21,210 nt of DNA, from contig JBDTWM010000042.1 of assembly GCA_040006675.1 (NCBI GenBank), positions 1 through 21,210 on the forward strand, written 5' to 3'. The number at the start of each line of letters is the position of its first letter. The stretch's first letter is position 1. Source of the stretch: Austwickia sp040006675 (lineage in GTDB: Bacteria; Actinomycetota; Actinomycetes; Actinomycetales; Dermatophilaceae). Under the pieces are notes generated by a model that saw nothing but the letters and a program-made list of their open reading frames with translations, was not told the DNA's origin and did no database searches. The position numbers and the translations under genes are program-made. Shown here piece after piece: positions 1 to 8,180 of the stretch.

Positions 1-102
1 CCACGCCCGCTGATACCACCACAGTCGACGCCGCAGCCGACATGCCCGCTCATCCACGGCGAATCGCGAGGGATAGTCTCGCTGGACCGAAAGGAGCACC
101 TT

Positions 103-852
103 GTGCCCACCCTGGACGTCCCGGTTGCCGGCCACACCGCCGAGGCGCACCTGGCCCTCCCGTCGGCGCCCGGTCCGGTGCCCGGTGTCCTGCTCTTCAT
201 CGACGCCATCGGCTTGCGGCCGCGGATCGTCGACATGGCCGAGCGCATCGCGTCGTGGGGGTACGCCGTGCTCGCCCCCAACGTCTTCCATCGATCCGGG
301 CGCGCCGCGGATCTCGCCCCGACCGAGGACCTGCGGATTCCGGGGGCCCGCGAGCGCTTCATGCCCACGATGGGGTCGCGGATCTCGGGCCTGACCACCG
401 AGCAGTCCCTGGCCGACACAACGGACTTCATCGCCGCGCTGCGCGCTCGCCCGGAGGTCGGGTCCGGGCCGGTGGGGGTCGTCGGCTACTGCATGGGTGC
501 CCGGCTCGCGACGCGGGCGGCGGGAGCGTGCCCCGATGATGTCGTTGCGGTCGGGGGCTTCCACGGCGGCCGGCTCGTCACCTCCGATGCCGACAGCCCC
601 CACCTCTGGATACCGGGATCCCGAGCACGCTACGCGTACGGGCACGCCGACGCGGATCCCTCGATGGACGCCGCCGCGGTGGCCGCACTGGGCGCCGCCC
701 TCGCGGCCGCCGGGCGCCCGGCGACGAATGAGGTGTACGCCGGGACCCGCCACGGCTACACGATGGCCGACAGCGGGGTCTACGACGCGGCGGCCTGCGA
801 GCGCCATTTCGCGGTGCTCGAGCAGCTCTTCGCCGCCACGCTGCCGCGCTGA
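103..852 (+). CDS. Dienelactone hydrolase family protein
   Basis: A 249-residue alpha/beta hydrolase of the dienelactone hydrolase (DLH) family. DLH enzymes hydrolyse lactones or esters with a Cys-Asp-His triad in the cytosol. The nucleophile elbow reads GYCMG with Cys130; candidate acid residues are Asp183 and Asp185 in GHADAD; the histidine is His217 in GTRHGYTM. Length and motif order fit the family. The GTG start is preceded by AAGGAG at 91-96, six bases away, and a possible -10 box TAGTCT lies at 74-79. No aromatic-degradation genes are nearby, so a role in chlorocatechol breakdown is not supported and the substrate is unknown. It faces the next gene across a short hairpin and seems monocistronic. 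The first 100 bases of the window hold no gene that I can support. Confidence 0.9.
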   Translation: MPTLDVPVAGHTAEAHLALPSAPGPVPGVLLFIDAIGLRPRIVDMAERIASWGYAVLAPNVFHRSGRAADLAPTEDLRIPGARERFMPTMGSRISGLTTEQSLADTTDFIAALRARPEVGSGPVGVVGYCMGARLATRAAGACPDDVVAVGGFHGGRLVTSDADSPHLWIPGSRARYAYGHADADPSMDAAAVAALGAALAAAGRPATNEVYAGTRHGYTMADSGVYDAAACERHFAVLEQLFAATLPR

Positions 853-858
853 TCCGCG

Positions 859-875
859 GGCGCCGACACGGCGCC
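859..875. terminator. Hairpin between convergent genes
   Basis: GGCGCC, five bases GACAC, then GGCGCC form a perfect 6-bp stem in the 25-bp gap between two converging genes. There is no T run, which is common for actinobacterial terminators. The position suits termination from both sides. Confidence 0.45.
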
Positions 876-877
876 GG

Positions 878-1240
878 CTACTCGGCGGGCTGCCCGTCGA
901 ACTGCACGTCGGAGGCCGCGACGTACACCCAGGCCCGCACACCTGACCCCAAACTGACCTCTATCCGGTCGTAATCGTCCACCTCGTACTCGTCGGCGGC
1001 GACAAGCTCCGCAGGTGACAGCTCCAACGTGGCGCCGGCCACGCAGTCCTCGCCGGCGCCCCATCGCAGGATGGGGTGCTCCTTCAGTCCGCTCGTGGCG
1101 AGGACGCCGGGATCCGTGATCCTCACCGAGTCCAGGCGGAAGCCGGGCAGCGTGTCCTCGAGCGTGGGGACCCGACGCCCGAAGACGGCCAGCTGGACCA
1201 CGGGGAGGCGCAGCGTGCCGTACGAGAACAGACGAACCAT
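878..1240 (-). CDS. Gamma-glutamylcyclotransferase (AIG2-like) family protein
   Basis: A 120-residue protein with the gamma-glutamylcyclotransferase fold. The N-terminal signature FSYGTLR (Tyr7-Gly8-Thr9-Leu10) forms the substrate loop of this family, and the ADEYEVDDYDR segment at about 82-92 matches the conserved acid-containing motif, with Glu86 the likely catalytic residue. Members cyclise gamma-glutamyl amines or peptides to 5-oxoproline, but many bacterial ones have no tested substrate. The length is normal for the small bacterial form. The ATG start has no Shine-Dalgarno sequence; a TAGATT box lies exactly six bases upstream, so the mRNA is probably leaderless. It converges on the hydrolase before it and diverges from the DinB-like gene. 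Confidence 0.85.
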   Translation of the reverse strand: MVRLFSYGTLRLPVVQLAVFGRRVPTLEDTLPGFRLDSVRITDPGVLATSGLKEHPILRWGAGEDCVAGATLELSPAELVAADEYEVDDYDRIEVSLGSGVRAWVYVAASDVQFDGQPAE

Positions 1241-1246
1241 GCGGGC

Positions 1247-1252
1247 AATCTA
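1247..1252 (-). promoter_or_regulatory. -10 box of a leaderless promoter
   Basis: On the minus strand TAGATT stands six bases before the ATG of the cyclotransferase-like gene. This TANNNT-N6-start layout is typical of leaderless actinobacterial transcripts. Confidence 0.5.
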
Positions 1253-1310
1253 TTGCCGCCCCGCCCCGCCGCGCCGCCGATGACTCGTCGACGCGTGGGA
1301 GGATCCCGCC

Positions 1311-1871
1311 ATGTCCGCACTCACCGAGTCCACGACCGCCGAGCGCCATCGCGTGCTCACCGACCGCTTCGCCGCTCTGATCGATGGGGTGAGCGACTGG
1401 GACGCCCAGAGCCCGGTCAAGGAGTGGAAGGCCGGCGACATCGTCGACCACCTGTCCTGGCTGCCGGGCATGCTGGGCGGGATGGGCGTACGCCTTGAGG
1501 TGCCTGACGCCACGGACCGCGCGGCCCACTTCCGGGGGCAGAGCGACGCCGTCCACGCGCTGCTCACCGGGCCCGACGGCGACCGTCCCATCGACACCCA
1601 GATGATGGGCGTGCTGCCCCTGTCACAGGTGATCGACATGTTCTACAACTTCGACGTGTTCGCGCACAGCTGGGATCTGGCCAAGGCGTCGGGACAAGAC
1701 ATCGAGCTCGACGCCGACTACGCGGCCGGGGCGTACCAGGGCATGTCTGCGCAGGGCCCGTCGCTGCAGGCGACGGGCCATTTCGGGGCGCCGCACCCCG
1801 TCGCCGACGACGCCTCCCCGCAGGACAAGCTCCTGGGCCTGATCGGCCGCGACCCCGACTGGACCCCGTAG
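1311..1871 (+). CDS. DinB / mycothiol-dependent maleylpyruvate isomerase-type protein (TIGR03086-like)
   Basis: A 186-residue four-helix-bundle protein of the DinB/MDMPI superfamily, much expanded in actinobacteria. The family is linked to mycothiol-dependent transferases and isomerases with a metal held by histidines. Visible hallmarks are the IVDHLSW segment with His47 and FDVFAHSWDLAKASG with Asp115 and His119, corresponding to the usual ExxxH metal site but with Asp in place of Glu. Length is typical. The ATG is supported by GGGAGGA at 1297-1303 with a 7-base spacer. It stands alone, diverging from the cyclotransferase gene. The actual reaction is unknown; conjugation or isomerisation using mycothiol is an inference from the family. 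Confidence 0.8.
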   Translation: MSALTESTTAERHRVLTDRFAALIDGVSDWDAQSPVKEWKAGDIVDHLSWLPGMLGGMGVRLEVPDATDRAAHFRGQSDAVHALLTGPDGDRPIDTQMMGVLPLSQVIDMFYNFDVFAHSWDLAKASGQDIELDADYAAGAYQGMSAQGPSLQATGHFGAPHPVADDASPQDKLLGLIGRDPDWTP

Positions 1872-1940
1872 GCCGGGGCCGAGTCGCGACCCCGCACATG
1901 TCCGAGCTCGCGCCGGGGGCACGTCGTCGGCGGACCCGGC

Positions 1941-1946
1941 TAGCGT
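1941..1946 (+). promoter_or_regulatory. -10 box of a leaderless promoter (recQ)
   Basis: TAGCGT is followed after seven bases by ATG at 1954. It lets me prefer that ATG over an in-frame GTG at 1945, which would overlap the box. Confidence 0.5.
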
Positions 1947-1953
1947 GCCGGGC

Positions 1954-4188
1954 ATGAGCGGGGAAAGCATGATCGGGGAAAGCAGGGACGTACGGGACGT
2001 CGGTGGGGACGCCTCCTGGGATGAGGCGGCCCAACGCGTGATCACGGCGCTCGCCGGGCCTGGCGCCACGTTGCGCCGCGACCAGGCCACGGCGGTCGCC
2101 GCGCTGGCCGAGGACGGTGCCCGGGTCCTCGTCGTGCAGGCGACCGGCTGGGGCAAGTCGGCCGTCTACTGGTGCGCCACGGCCGCTCGTCGTGCCGCTG
2201 GGTCCGGGCCGACGCTCGTCGTCTCCCCGTTGCTCGCGTTGATGCGCGACCAGGTCGACGCCGCGACCCGCGCCGGCCTGCGGGCGGTCACCATCAACTC
2301 CGCCAACGTCGACAACTGGTCGACGATCGAGGACCAGCTGCGCGCGGACGCAGTCGACGTGCTGCTCATCTCCCCCGAGCGCCTCGCGAACCCGTCGTTC
2401 GGGCGACGCGTCCTCGACGCGCTGAGCGGCCGGCTCGGGCTGCTCGTGATCGACGAGGCGCACGCGATCTCCGACTGGGGGCACGACTTCCGCCCCGACT
2501 ACCGCCGCGTGACGGACGTCCTCGCCCGCCTCGATCGGGCGACGCCCGTGCTCGCGACCACCGCGACCGCGAACGCCCGGGTGACCGCCGACGTCGCCAC
2601 GCAGCTCGGCGCCGCCACGACGGTCATGCGCGGCCCCCTCGGCCGGGACAGCTTGCAGCTCGCGGTGACCCCGCACCTCACACCGCTGGAGCGGCTGGCC
2701 TGGGTGGCCGAGCACCTGCCGCGGCTGTCCGGCTCGGGGATCGTTTACGCGCTCACCGTCGCCGACGCGGAGCGCGCCACCCGCGCGATCCGGGCGGTGC
2801 GCGGCGAGGAGTGCCCGGTGGCGACCTACACGGGGCGCCTCGAGCCCGCCGAGCGGGAACGCCTCGAGGACGCGCTGCGCGCCAACACCGTCAAGGCGCT
2901 GGTCGCGACGTCGGCGCTGGGGATGGGGTACGACAAGCCGGACCTCGGCTTCGTCGTCCACCTCGGCTCCCCGCCGTCGCCGGTGTCGTATTACCAGCAG
3001 GTGGGTCGCGCCGGCCGCGGCATCGACCACGCCCTCGTGGTGCTGCTGCCCTCGCACGCCGACGAGGGTGTGTGGCGGCACTTCGCCACCGCGACGTTGC
3101 CCGACGAGCGGATGGCCCGCCAGCTGCTCGACGCGCTCGGGCCGGTGGACCTCGACGGACCCGCGGGAAGCGCCCACAGCATCGTGTCGCTGGAGTCGGT
3201 CACGGGGCTGCGCCGGGGGCGCGTGGAGCTGCTGCTCAAGCAGTTGGCCGTCGACGGCGCGGTAGACCGCACGCCGGACGGGTGGATCGCCACCGGACGC
3301 CCGTGGAGCTATGACGCGCAGCACTACGCGGGCATCGTCGCGGTGCGAGAACGCGAGGCGGCCATCATGCGTGACTACCTCGCGGGCCGTTCGTGCCTCA
3401 TGGAATTGCTGCGGCACAGCCTGGACGACGATGAGGCGGCCCCCTGCGGGCGCTGCTCGGTGTGCCTGGGTCGGCTGCCGGAGCCGCTGGCGCAGCGCCC
3501 GAGCGTCGAGACGGTCGCCACCGTGGCGCGCGCCCTGCGCGGCGTGGACCACGTGTACGAGCCGCGCGCGATGTGGCCGGGCGGGGCCTTCGGGCGCCGC
3601 GGCCGCATCCCCGCGGCCGAGGCGGCCGCCGAGGGCCGGGTGCTCGTGCAGATGGACGCCCCCGAATGGCAGCACGTCGCGCGGGACTGCCTCGATCGGC
3701 CCGGCGACGCCCCCGACGAACTGCTTGAAGGACTCGTCGACGTGCTCGTGCGCTGGAGGGCACAGTGGCGGCGGCGCCCCGACCTGGTCGTGTCGTTCGC
3801 GACCCGGCATGCGGCCTCGAACGAGGGTGGGGATGCGGACGGGGGCGCGGGTGGGGATTCGAACGGGGACGCGGCCGGCTCACGCCCGTACCCGATCGCG
3901 GCCCAGGCGGCCGCGCACCTCGGCGCGATCGGACGGCTGGAGGTCGTCGACTGGCCCGTACGGCCCCCCGCTCCGGGCTGCGAGCGCCCCTCGGGGGCAC
4001 GCGAGGCCGCCGCGTGGCAGGAGCGCCTCGACGCGTCCGGGCCACCCGGGGCCGAGGTCGACGGCCGCTGCGTCCTGCTCGTCGTCGACGCCACCGCCTC
4101 CGGTTGGCCCGTCACGCTCGCCGCGGCGGCGCTGCGGCGAGCGGGGGCCGACGAGGTTCTTCCACTCGTCATCCGCCGAGAACCGTGA
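1954..4188 (+). CDS. recQ: RecQ-family ATP-dependent DNA helicase
   Basis: A 744-residue superfamily 2 helicase that unwinds DNA 3' to 5' in recombination and repair. Walker A is ATGWGKS with Lys68; the DEAH box is Asp167-His170; motifs V and VI appear as ATSALGMGYDKPD and SYYQQVGRAGRG. The RecQ zinc site is complete: Cys481, Cys498, Cys501 and Cys504. After it comes no recognisable HRDC domain but a further region, a Gly/Asp-rich low-complexity linker (about 625-645), and an end with VDATASGWPVT that resembles the PRPP loop of phosphoribosyltransferases (usual form VDDxxxTGxT). To my knowledge such tails are common in actinobacterial RecQ. There is an in-frame GTG at 1945, but the TAGCGT-N7-ATG layout favours 1954 and a leaderless mRNA. 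Confidence 0.95.
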   Translation: MSGESMIGESRDVRDVGGDASWDEAAQRVITALAGPGATLRRDQATAVAALAEDGARVLVVQATGWGKSAVYWCATAARRAAGSGPTLVVSPLLALMRDQVDAATRAGLRAVTINSANVDNWSTIEDQLRADAVDVLLISPERLANPSFGRRVLDALSGRLGLLVIDEAHAISDWGHDFRPDYRRVTDVLARLDRATPVLATTATANARVTADVATQLGAATTVMRGPLGRDSLQLAVTPHLTPLERLAWVAEHLPRLSGSGIVYALTVADAERATRAIRAVRGEECPVATYTGRLEPAERERLEDALRANTVKALVATSALGMGYDKPDLGFVVHLGSPPSPVSYYQQVGRAGRGIDHALVVLLPSHADEGVWRHFATATLPDERMARQLLDALGPVDLDGPAGSAHSIVSLESVTGLRRGRVELLLKQLAVDGAVDRTPDGWIATGRPWSYDAQHYAGIVAVREREAAIMRDYLAGRSCLMELLRHSLDDDEAAPCGRCSVCLGRLPEPLAQRPSVETVATVARALRGVDHVYEPRAMWPGGAFGRRGRIPAAEAAAEGRVLVQMDAPEWQHVARDCLDRPGDAPDELLEGLVDVLVRWRAQWRRRPDLVVSFATRHAASNEGGDADGGAGGDSNGDAAGSRPYPIAAQAAAHLGAIGRLEVVDWPVRPPAPGCERPSGAREAAAWQERLDASGPPGAEVDGRCVLLVVDATASGWPVTLAAAALRRAGADEVLPLVIRREP

Positions 4189-4243
4189 CGGGTCGAAGCG
4201 GGCCCCCTTGCGCGGTGTGCTCCTGGGGGGTTCGAATGGGCCT

Positions 4244-4705
4244 ATGCCGCTACAAGGTGAGTACGCCGAGCCGTTGCCGGGTTGGCAAGCCGACCAGATC
4301 GCCGAGATCCTCCGGACGGGGGACACCCGCTCGGTCGACGTCATGGGCCTGCCTGTGGTGCTCTACACGATGCGCGGAGCCAAGTCCGGTCTGCTGCGCC
4401 GCGTCCCGCTGATGCGGGTGGAGCACGACGGGTCGTACGCGGCGGTCGCGTCCAAGGGTGGCGCCCCGAAGCATCCGGTCTGGTATCACTCGATCGTCGC
4501 CCACCCACACGTCACCATCCAGGACGGTACGCAGACCCGCGACTACCTGGCCCGCGAGGCGGTCGGCCATGAGCGCGACACCTGGTGGGAGATGTGCGTG
4601 AGGGCGTTCCCGCCGTACGGCGAGTACCAGGAGACGGCGACCGCCTCGACGGGCCGGCTCATCCCCGTGTTCATCTGCGAGCCCAAGCCGGACACCGTCG
4701 CCTGA
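4244..4705 (+). CDS. Nitroreductase/quinone reductase family deazaflavin-dependent oxidoreductase
   Basis: A 153-residue protein of the split beta-barrel Ddn family (F420-dependent nitroreductase/quinone reductase), typical of actinobacteria. The diagnostic core is present: MRGAKSGLLRRVPLMRV at about 44-60, where the Lys/Arg residues contact cofactor phosphates, then ASKGGAPKHPVWYHSI with the KHPxWYHN-like motif, then HPHVTIQDG. The C-terminal part with WWEMCVRAFPPYGEYQ also fits. Members use reduced F420 to reduce quinones or nitro compounds, but some bind FMN or heme instead. The frame is open well upstream because of overlap with recQ sequence in another frame; the ATG here gives the family's normal length. 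It lies 55 bases after recQ on the same strand and could be cotranscribed. The ribosome site is weak. Confidence 0.88.
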   Translation: MPLQGEYAEPLPGWQADQIAEILRTGDTRSVDVMGLPVVLYTMRGAKSGLLRRVPLMRVEHDGSYAAVASKGGAPKHPVWYHSIVAHPHVTIQDGTQTRDYLAREAVGHERDTWWEMCVRAFPPYGEYQETATASTGRLIPVFICEPKPDTVA

Positions 4706-4753
4706 CACTGTCGCCGGACGCGAACGCGGACGGGGAAGCGGAGGCAGACGTCA

Positions 4754-4782
4754 GAGGTCCGCCGCCTGCGGTCTCCGACCTC
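4754..4782. terminator. Possible hairpin between convergent genes
   Basis: GAGGTC at 4754-4759 pairs with GACCTC at 4777-4782, with a smaller inner pairing CGC/GCG. It sits in the 97-bp gap between the oxidoreductase and the converging phosphatase gene. The loop is long and there is no T run, so this is weak. Confidence 0.25.
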
Positions 4783-4802
4783 CAGTGGGCCGAGAACCCG
4801 CG

Positions 4803-5306
4803 CTATGAATACGTCTCGGCGGGTCGCCCGGCCCACCGGAGCCGTCCCTCGCCCGGTCGCAGCGACGCCCAGCCCGCCACCTCGACCACGGCGAGCGCCG
4901 ACGTCTTCATAGTCACGAACGCGCCGGTCAACGCCTGCACGCACTCCTCCATCGCCGGGTTGTGCCCGACGATCGCCGCACGCTCCAACCCGGGCGGCAA
5001 GCCCCGCACCACGTCGAGCAGGTCGTCACCGCTGGACGCGTACACGGACTCGTCCGTGATCACCTCGATCGCGGACACGTCCCGGCCCTGCGCCTCCAGC
5101 TCAGCGGCGATCAGCTCCCACGTCTCCTGCGCCCGGCGGGCCGAAGAGAGGATGACGTGAGCGGGCACCTCATCTCGTTCCGCGAGCCAGCGACCCACCA
5201 GCGCCGCCTGCCGCCGACCCCGCGAGGCCAGTGGCCGCTGGCGATCCGCGGCGGCCTTCGACCAATCCGACTTGGCGTGCCTGATCACCATCAGTGTGCG
5301 GGCCAC
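4803..5306 (-). CDS. SixA-like histidine phosphatase family protein
   Basis: A 167-residue phosphatase of the histidine phosphatase (phosphoglycerate mutase-like) superfamily, SixA group. The catalytic RHAKSDW motif has Arg9 and His10; the second arginine lies in SSARRAQETW and the second histidine in VGHNPAMEE. SixA of E. coli dephosphorylates histidine phosphotransfer proteins, but actinobacterial relatives mostly lack a known substrate. The short, compact form and motif order fit the family. The GTG start lies six bases after TAGGGT, so the transcript is probably leaderless. It lies 125 bases downstream of the exporter gene on the same strand with its own promoter, so it is probably a separate unit. 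Confidence 0.9.
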   Translation of the reverse strand: MARTLMVIRHAKSDWSKAAADRQRPLASRGRRQAALVGRWLAERDEVPAHVILSSARRAQETWELIAAELEAQGRDVSAIEVITDESVYASSGDDLLDVVRGLPPGLERAAIVGHNPAMEECVQALTGAFVTMKTSALAVVEVAGWASLRPGEGRLRWAGRPAETYS

Positions 5307-5312
5307 CGGTCC

Positions 5313-5318
5313 ACCCTA
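5313..5318 (-). promoter_or_regulatory. -10 box of a leaderless promoter (SixA-like gene)
   Basis: On the minus strand TAGGGT is followed by six bases and the GTG start of the phosphatase gene, with no Shine-Dalgarno sequence between. Confidence 0.45.
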
Positions 5319-5431
5319 CTCACGGCGCCGCAGGTCAGGCGGAGGAGAAAACGGGCGGCTCGGTGCAGTCGGCGCAGGTCACCTCGCGGCCCAACGCCAG
5401 AATCCCGTGCCGGCGCCGGAGGGGAACCGGG

Positions 5432-7555
5432 TCAGTCGGCGGGTGCGGTCTCCTCCTCCTCGGCGCGCCGCTCGGTGTGCCACGTCGGGGGAACCGCCAG
5501 CGTGACGAGGAAGGCTCCGAGACGCGCCGCTTCGGCCTCTGTGAGGTCTTCCGGCAGGATGAGCCGTCCCTGCAGGCCGGGGCGGAGGGGGAAGGGGTGG
5601 TCCAGCATCACGGTGCCTCTCGCTGTTGTGTCGTCGGCATCGGCCCGGGCGGTGACAGTCGGGACCGGGGCGGCGCGCCCGAGCGACCCTACGGCGACGC
5701 CGTCGGGTACGGACGCTGTGGACCCGTTGAGCGGACGGGTCGTGGACGTGACCGGAGGGGACGTAGGCGCGCCCGGGGGGGTCATGGACGCCGTCCCGGC
5801 TGAGTGTCGCGCTCCCATCGAGCCGTAGGCGGACGTCGGTGCACTCGAGGCGGCGGCCTGGAGCGCCTGCGGGAGTTCGGCGGCGGGGGCGCCATGAGGT
5901 GCGCGGGTCGCCAGCTCGCGCTCCGGGACGAAGAACGTCAGCACCCAGGTCACCGCAAGCACCACGATCGCGACGGTCAAGACCAGCGCGATCGAGTTCG
6001 AGAAGCCCTCCTGGAAGGGGAGCGCCAGCCGGGGGTCGATGCGCGACAGGAACGACGTGTCGGACAGCATCGACGAGCCGCCGCCGCCTGCGCCGCCGTG
6101 CAGCATCTGCAGGATCGGCTGGTTCACCGGGTTGGTGACCACCGCCGGGTCTTGCAGCGCCGCCGTGAACTCGGTGGTCCCGACCGCGCGACCGTACGCG
6201 TCGGCGATCTTGTCCTGCACCGTCGAGAAGAGGATCGACAGGAAGATCGCGGTGCCGAGGGTGCCACCCAGCTGCCGGAAGAACGTCGCCGCCGACGTGG
6301 CCATGCCCATGTCGCGGCGGTCGACGGCGTTTTGCACCGCGAGCGTCAGGGGCTGCATGCAGTTGCCGAGTCCGAGGCCGAACACGGTCATCCCGGTGGA
6401 CACGAACCACATGTTGGCGTCGACGGTGACGCGCGAGAGCAGGAACGCCCCGATGGTCAAGAGACCGGTCCCGATGATCGGGAAGATCTTGTACCGCCCG
6501 GTGCGGGAAATGAGCTGGCCGGAGACCACCGACGCCGTCATGATGCCGGCCGTGAAGGGCAGCATCGCCAGGCCGGACTGGATCGGCGTGAAGCCGTGCA
6601 CGATCTGGAGCCAGAGAGGCAGAGTGATCATCGCACCGAACATCCCGAACCCCACCAACACGCCGACGAGCAACGGCACCCCGGAGGCTGGGTTGGTGAA
6701 GAGGCGCAGAGGGATGAGCGCCTCGACCCCGGCGGAGCGCTCGGCCAGCACCAGCAAGACCACGCCGACCACGCCGACCAGGTAGCACGCGATGGACGTC
6801 GCAGAAGTCCATCCCCACGACTGTCCCTGCTCGGCCACGATCAGCAGCGGCACGAGCGCGACGACGAGCATGACCGCCCCCCACCAGTCCACGTGGTGGT
6901 TCACGCGGGTCTGCGGCGTGTGCAGGTTGATGTAGACGCCCACCAGAGCGGCGATCCCGATCGGGACGTTGATGAGGAACACGTACCGCCACCCAGGGAT
7001 CCCGAAGATCGAATTCTGGTCGGCGAGCAAACCGCCCACGACGGGGCCGAGCACGCTCGCGGTGCCGAAGACAGCGAGGAAGTACCCCTGGTAGCGGGCC
7101 CGCTCCCGGGCCGGCACGATGTCGCCGACGATCGCGAGCGCGAGGGAGAACAGACCGCCCGCGCCGATGCCCTGCACCGCCCGGAGGGCAGCGAGCATGT
7201 ACATCGACGTGGCCAACGAGCACAGCGCCGACCCGACGATGAAGACCGCGATCGCGAAGAGGAAGAACTGCCGGCGCCCGTAAATGTCGGACAGCTTCCC
7301 GTACAGCGGGGTCGCGATGGTCGACGTGATGAGGTACGCGGTCGTCGCCCAGGCCTGCTGCTCGAGTCCACCGAGGTCGTCGGCGATCGTACGGATCGCC
7401 GTGGAGACGATGGTCTGGTCCAGCGCCGCCAGGAACATGCCCGCCATGAGCGCGAGCAGGATGCGCACCACCTGGGACTGATCTGGGTACTCATGGACGT
7501 CGGATGGTGGACCCGGCGGGACAGCCTGGGCAGGGGGGGCGGCGACGACAGTCAC
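5432..7555 (-). CDS. DHA2 family (EmrB/QacA-type) MFS drug exporter with long C-terminal tail
   Basis: A 707-residue multidrug:proton antiporter of the major facilitator superfamily, 14-TM DHA2 family. TM1 (about 32-50) carries the LDQTIVSTAI motif with Asp46; the KLSDIYGRRQFF loop (motif A) and the GPVVGGLLAD antiporter motif (motif C) follow. Substrates are not predictable. About 540 residues make the membrane part; the remaining 164 are a Pro/Ala/Ser/Thr-rich linker and a small predicted-soluble module at about 647-689 with FPLRPGL and LPEDLTEAEAARLGAFL. DHA2 proteins are usually near 500 residues, so this tail is notable. The GTG start overlaps the stop of the MarR gene as GTGA, meaning translational coupling in one operon and likely control by that regulator. 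Longer upstream open sequence in this frame is only the shadow of the MarR gene. Confidence 0.93.
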   Translation of the reverse strand: MTVVAAPPAQAVPPGPPSDVHEYPDQSQVVRILLALMAGMFLAALDQTIVSTAIRTIADDLGGLEQQAWATTAYLITSTIATPLYGKLSDIYGRRQFFLFAIAVFIVGSALCSLATSMYMLAALRAVQGIGAGGLFSLALAIVGDIVPARERARYQGYFLAVFGTASVLGPVVGGLLADQNSIFGIPGWRYVFLINVPIGIAALVGVYINLHTPQTRVNHHVDWWGAVMLVVALVPLLIVAEQGQSWGWTSATSIACYLVGVVGVVLLVLAERSAGVEALIPLRLFTNPASGVPLLVGVLVGFGMFGAMITLPLWLQIVHGFTPIQSGLAMLPFTAGIMTASVVSGQLISRTGRYKIFPIIGTGLLTIGAFLLSRVTVDANMWFVSTGMTVFGLGLGNCMQPLTLAVQNAVDRRDMGMATSAATFFRQLGGTLGTAIFLSILFSTVQDKIADAYGRAVGTTEFTAALQDPAVVTNPVNQPILQMLHGGAGGGGSSMLSDTSFLSRIDPRLALPFQEGFSNSIALVLTVAIVVLAVTWVLTFFVPERELATRAPHGAPAAELPQALQAAASSAPTSAYGSMGARHSAGTASMTPPGAPTSPPVTSTTRPLNGSTASVPDGVAVGSLGRAAPVPTVTARADADDTTARGTVMLDHPFPLRPGLQGRLILPEDLTEAEAARLGAFLVTLAVPPTWHTERRAEEEETAPAD

Positions 7556-8082
7556 AGGGACTCCTCGGGGGAGGGCGCGGGGGTGTTCGCAGGGGGTTGC
7601 GCGGAGATGAACCGGGTGAGCACGTCGTCGTTGAGGCGGCCCAGCAGGGTGGTGAAGGTGTGCAGGTCCTCGGCGGTCCAGTCGTCGAGCAGGTCCTGCA
7701 GGACGCCACCGATCGCCTCGAGGTGCTCTTGGAGCGCCTGTTGGCCGGCGTCGGTGAGCTGGACGAGCCAGGCCCGCCCGTCCGCGGGGTCGCGGACCTT
7801 CTCGACGTGGCCGGACCTCAGGAGCCCGTCGACCTGTCGGCTGACGGTCGAGGGGTCGAGGCAGAAGTCGGCGGCGATCGCGGTGGTGCGCTGCGGACCG
7901 AGTCGGCGCAGGGCGCCGAGCAGGGGCACGCCCGCGGGGGTCACGCTGTGGTGCAGTTCGCTGCCGGTACGGATCACCTGCAGCGTCCTCTTGAACAGGA
8001 TGAACTGGGTGCGCAGGTCCGCCACTGTCGCGGCGCGACGCGTCGCCTCGGCGGGGCCGCCTGTGGCGGTGCTGGTAGGCAT
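7552..8082 (-). CDS. MarR family transcriptional regulator of the exporter operon
   Basis: A 176-residue winged-helix regulator of the MarR family. The core HTH and wing lie in TTAIAADFCLDPSTVSRQVDGLLRSGHVEKVRDPADGRAW, with the DxRxW-type wing signature; the helices around it serve dimerisation. MarR proteins bind short palindromes as dimers and leave when a phenolic or drug-like ligand binds. The ATG is preceded by GGAGAAAG. It is the first gene of a two-gene operon with the exporter (4-base overlap), and a palindrome sits inside its promoter, so auto-repression and drug-induced export are the likely arrangement. It diverges from an uncharacterised gene whose promoter lies only 25 bases from that palindrome and may share control. 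Confidence 0.92.
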   Translation of the reverse strand: MPTSTATGGPAEATRRAATVADLRTQFILFKRTLQVIRTGSELHHSVTPAGVPLLGALRRLGPQRTTAIAADFCLDPSTVSRQVDGLLRSGHVEKVRDPADGRAWLVQLTDAGQQALQEHLEAIGGVLQDLLDDWTAEDLHTFTTLLGRLNDDVLTRFISAQPPANTPAPSPEESL

Positions 8083-8128
8083 CTTTCTCCTGAGCGATGG
8101 TCACGTGATGCGTGCGAAGCACCGAGAG

Positions 8129-8156
8129 CATATACATGCTTGGTACATGCATGCAA
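8129..8156 (-). promoter_or_regulatory. Promoter of the marR-exporter operon with an embedded palindromic operator
   Basis: Read on the minus strand, TTGCAT (8156-8151) and TATATG (8134-8129) are 16 bases apart, a good sigma-70-type pair. The spacer is almost exactly a 17-base imperfect palindrome at 8136-8152 (half-sites ATGCTTG and CATGCAT, 12 of 17 positions symmetric). The heptamer TACATGC also occurs twice here (8133-8139, 8144-8150). A dimeric repressor bound here would block RNA polymerase. Confidence 0.6.
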
Positions 8157-8180
8157 CTTCGGTCACGCGAAGGCGAGCGT

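Noticed and set aside
1564..3810. Very long minus-strand open frame opposite recQ
   Set aside because: It is the mirror of the GC-rich recQ codons; its product is Arg/Gly/His-rich with no motif, while the plus strand encodes a complete helicase.
3824..3875. G-rich near-repeats (GGGGATGCGGACG-like) as a possible regulatory element
   Set aside because: They lie inside recQ and encode its Gly/Asp-rich linker; a simple coding low-complexity tract explains them.
5307..5431. Minus-strand phrase EVTCADCTEPPVFSSA resembling a zinc knuckle between exporter and SixA-like gene
   Set aside because: No start codon with a ribosome site gives more than about 20 residues, and only one CxxC is present.
7556..8152. 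Upstream extension of the exporter frame
   Set aside because: It overlaps the whole MarR gene in another frame; the GTGA overlap and normal DHA2 N terminus mark 7555 as start.
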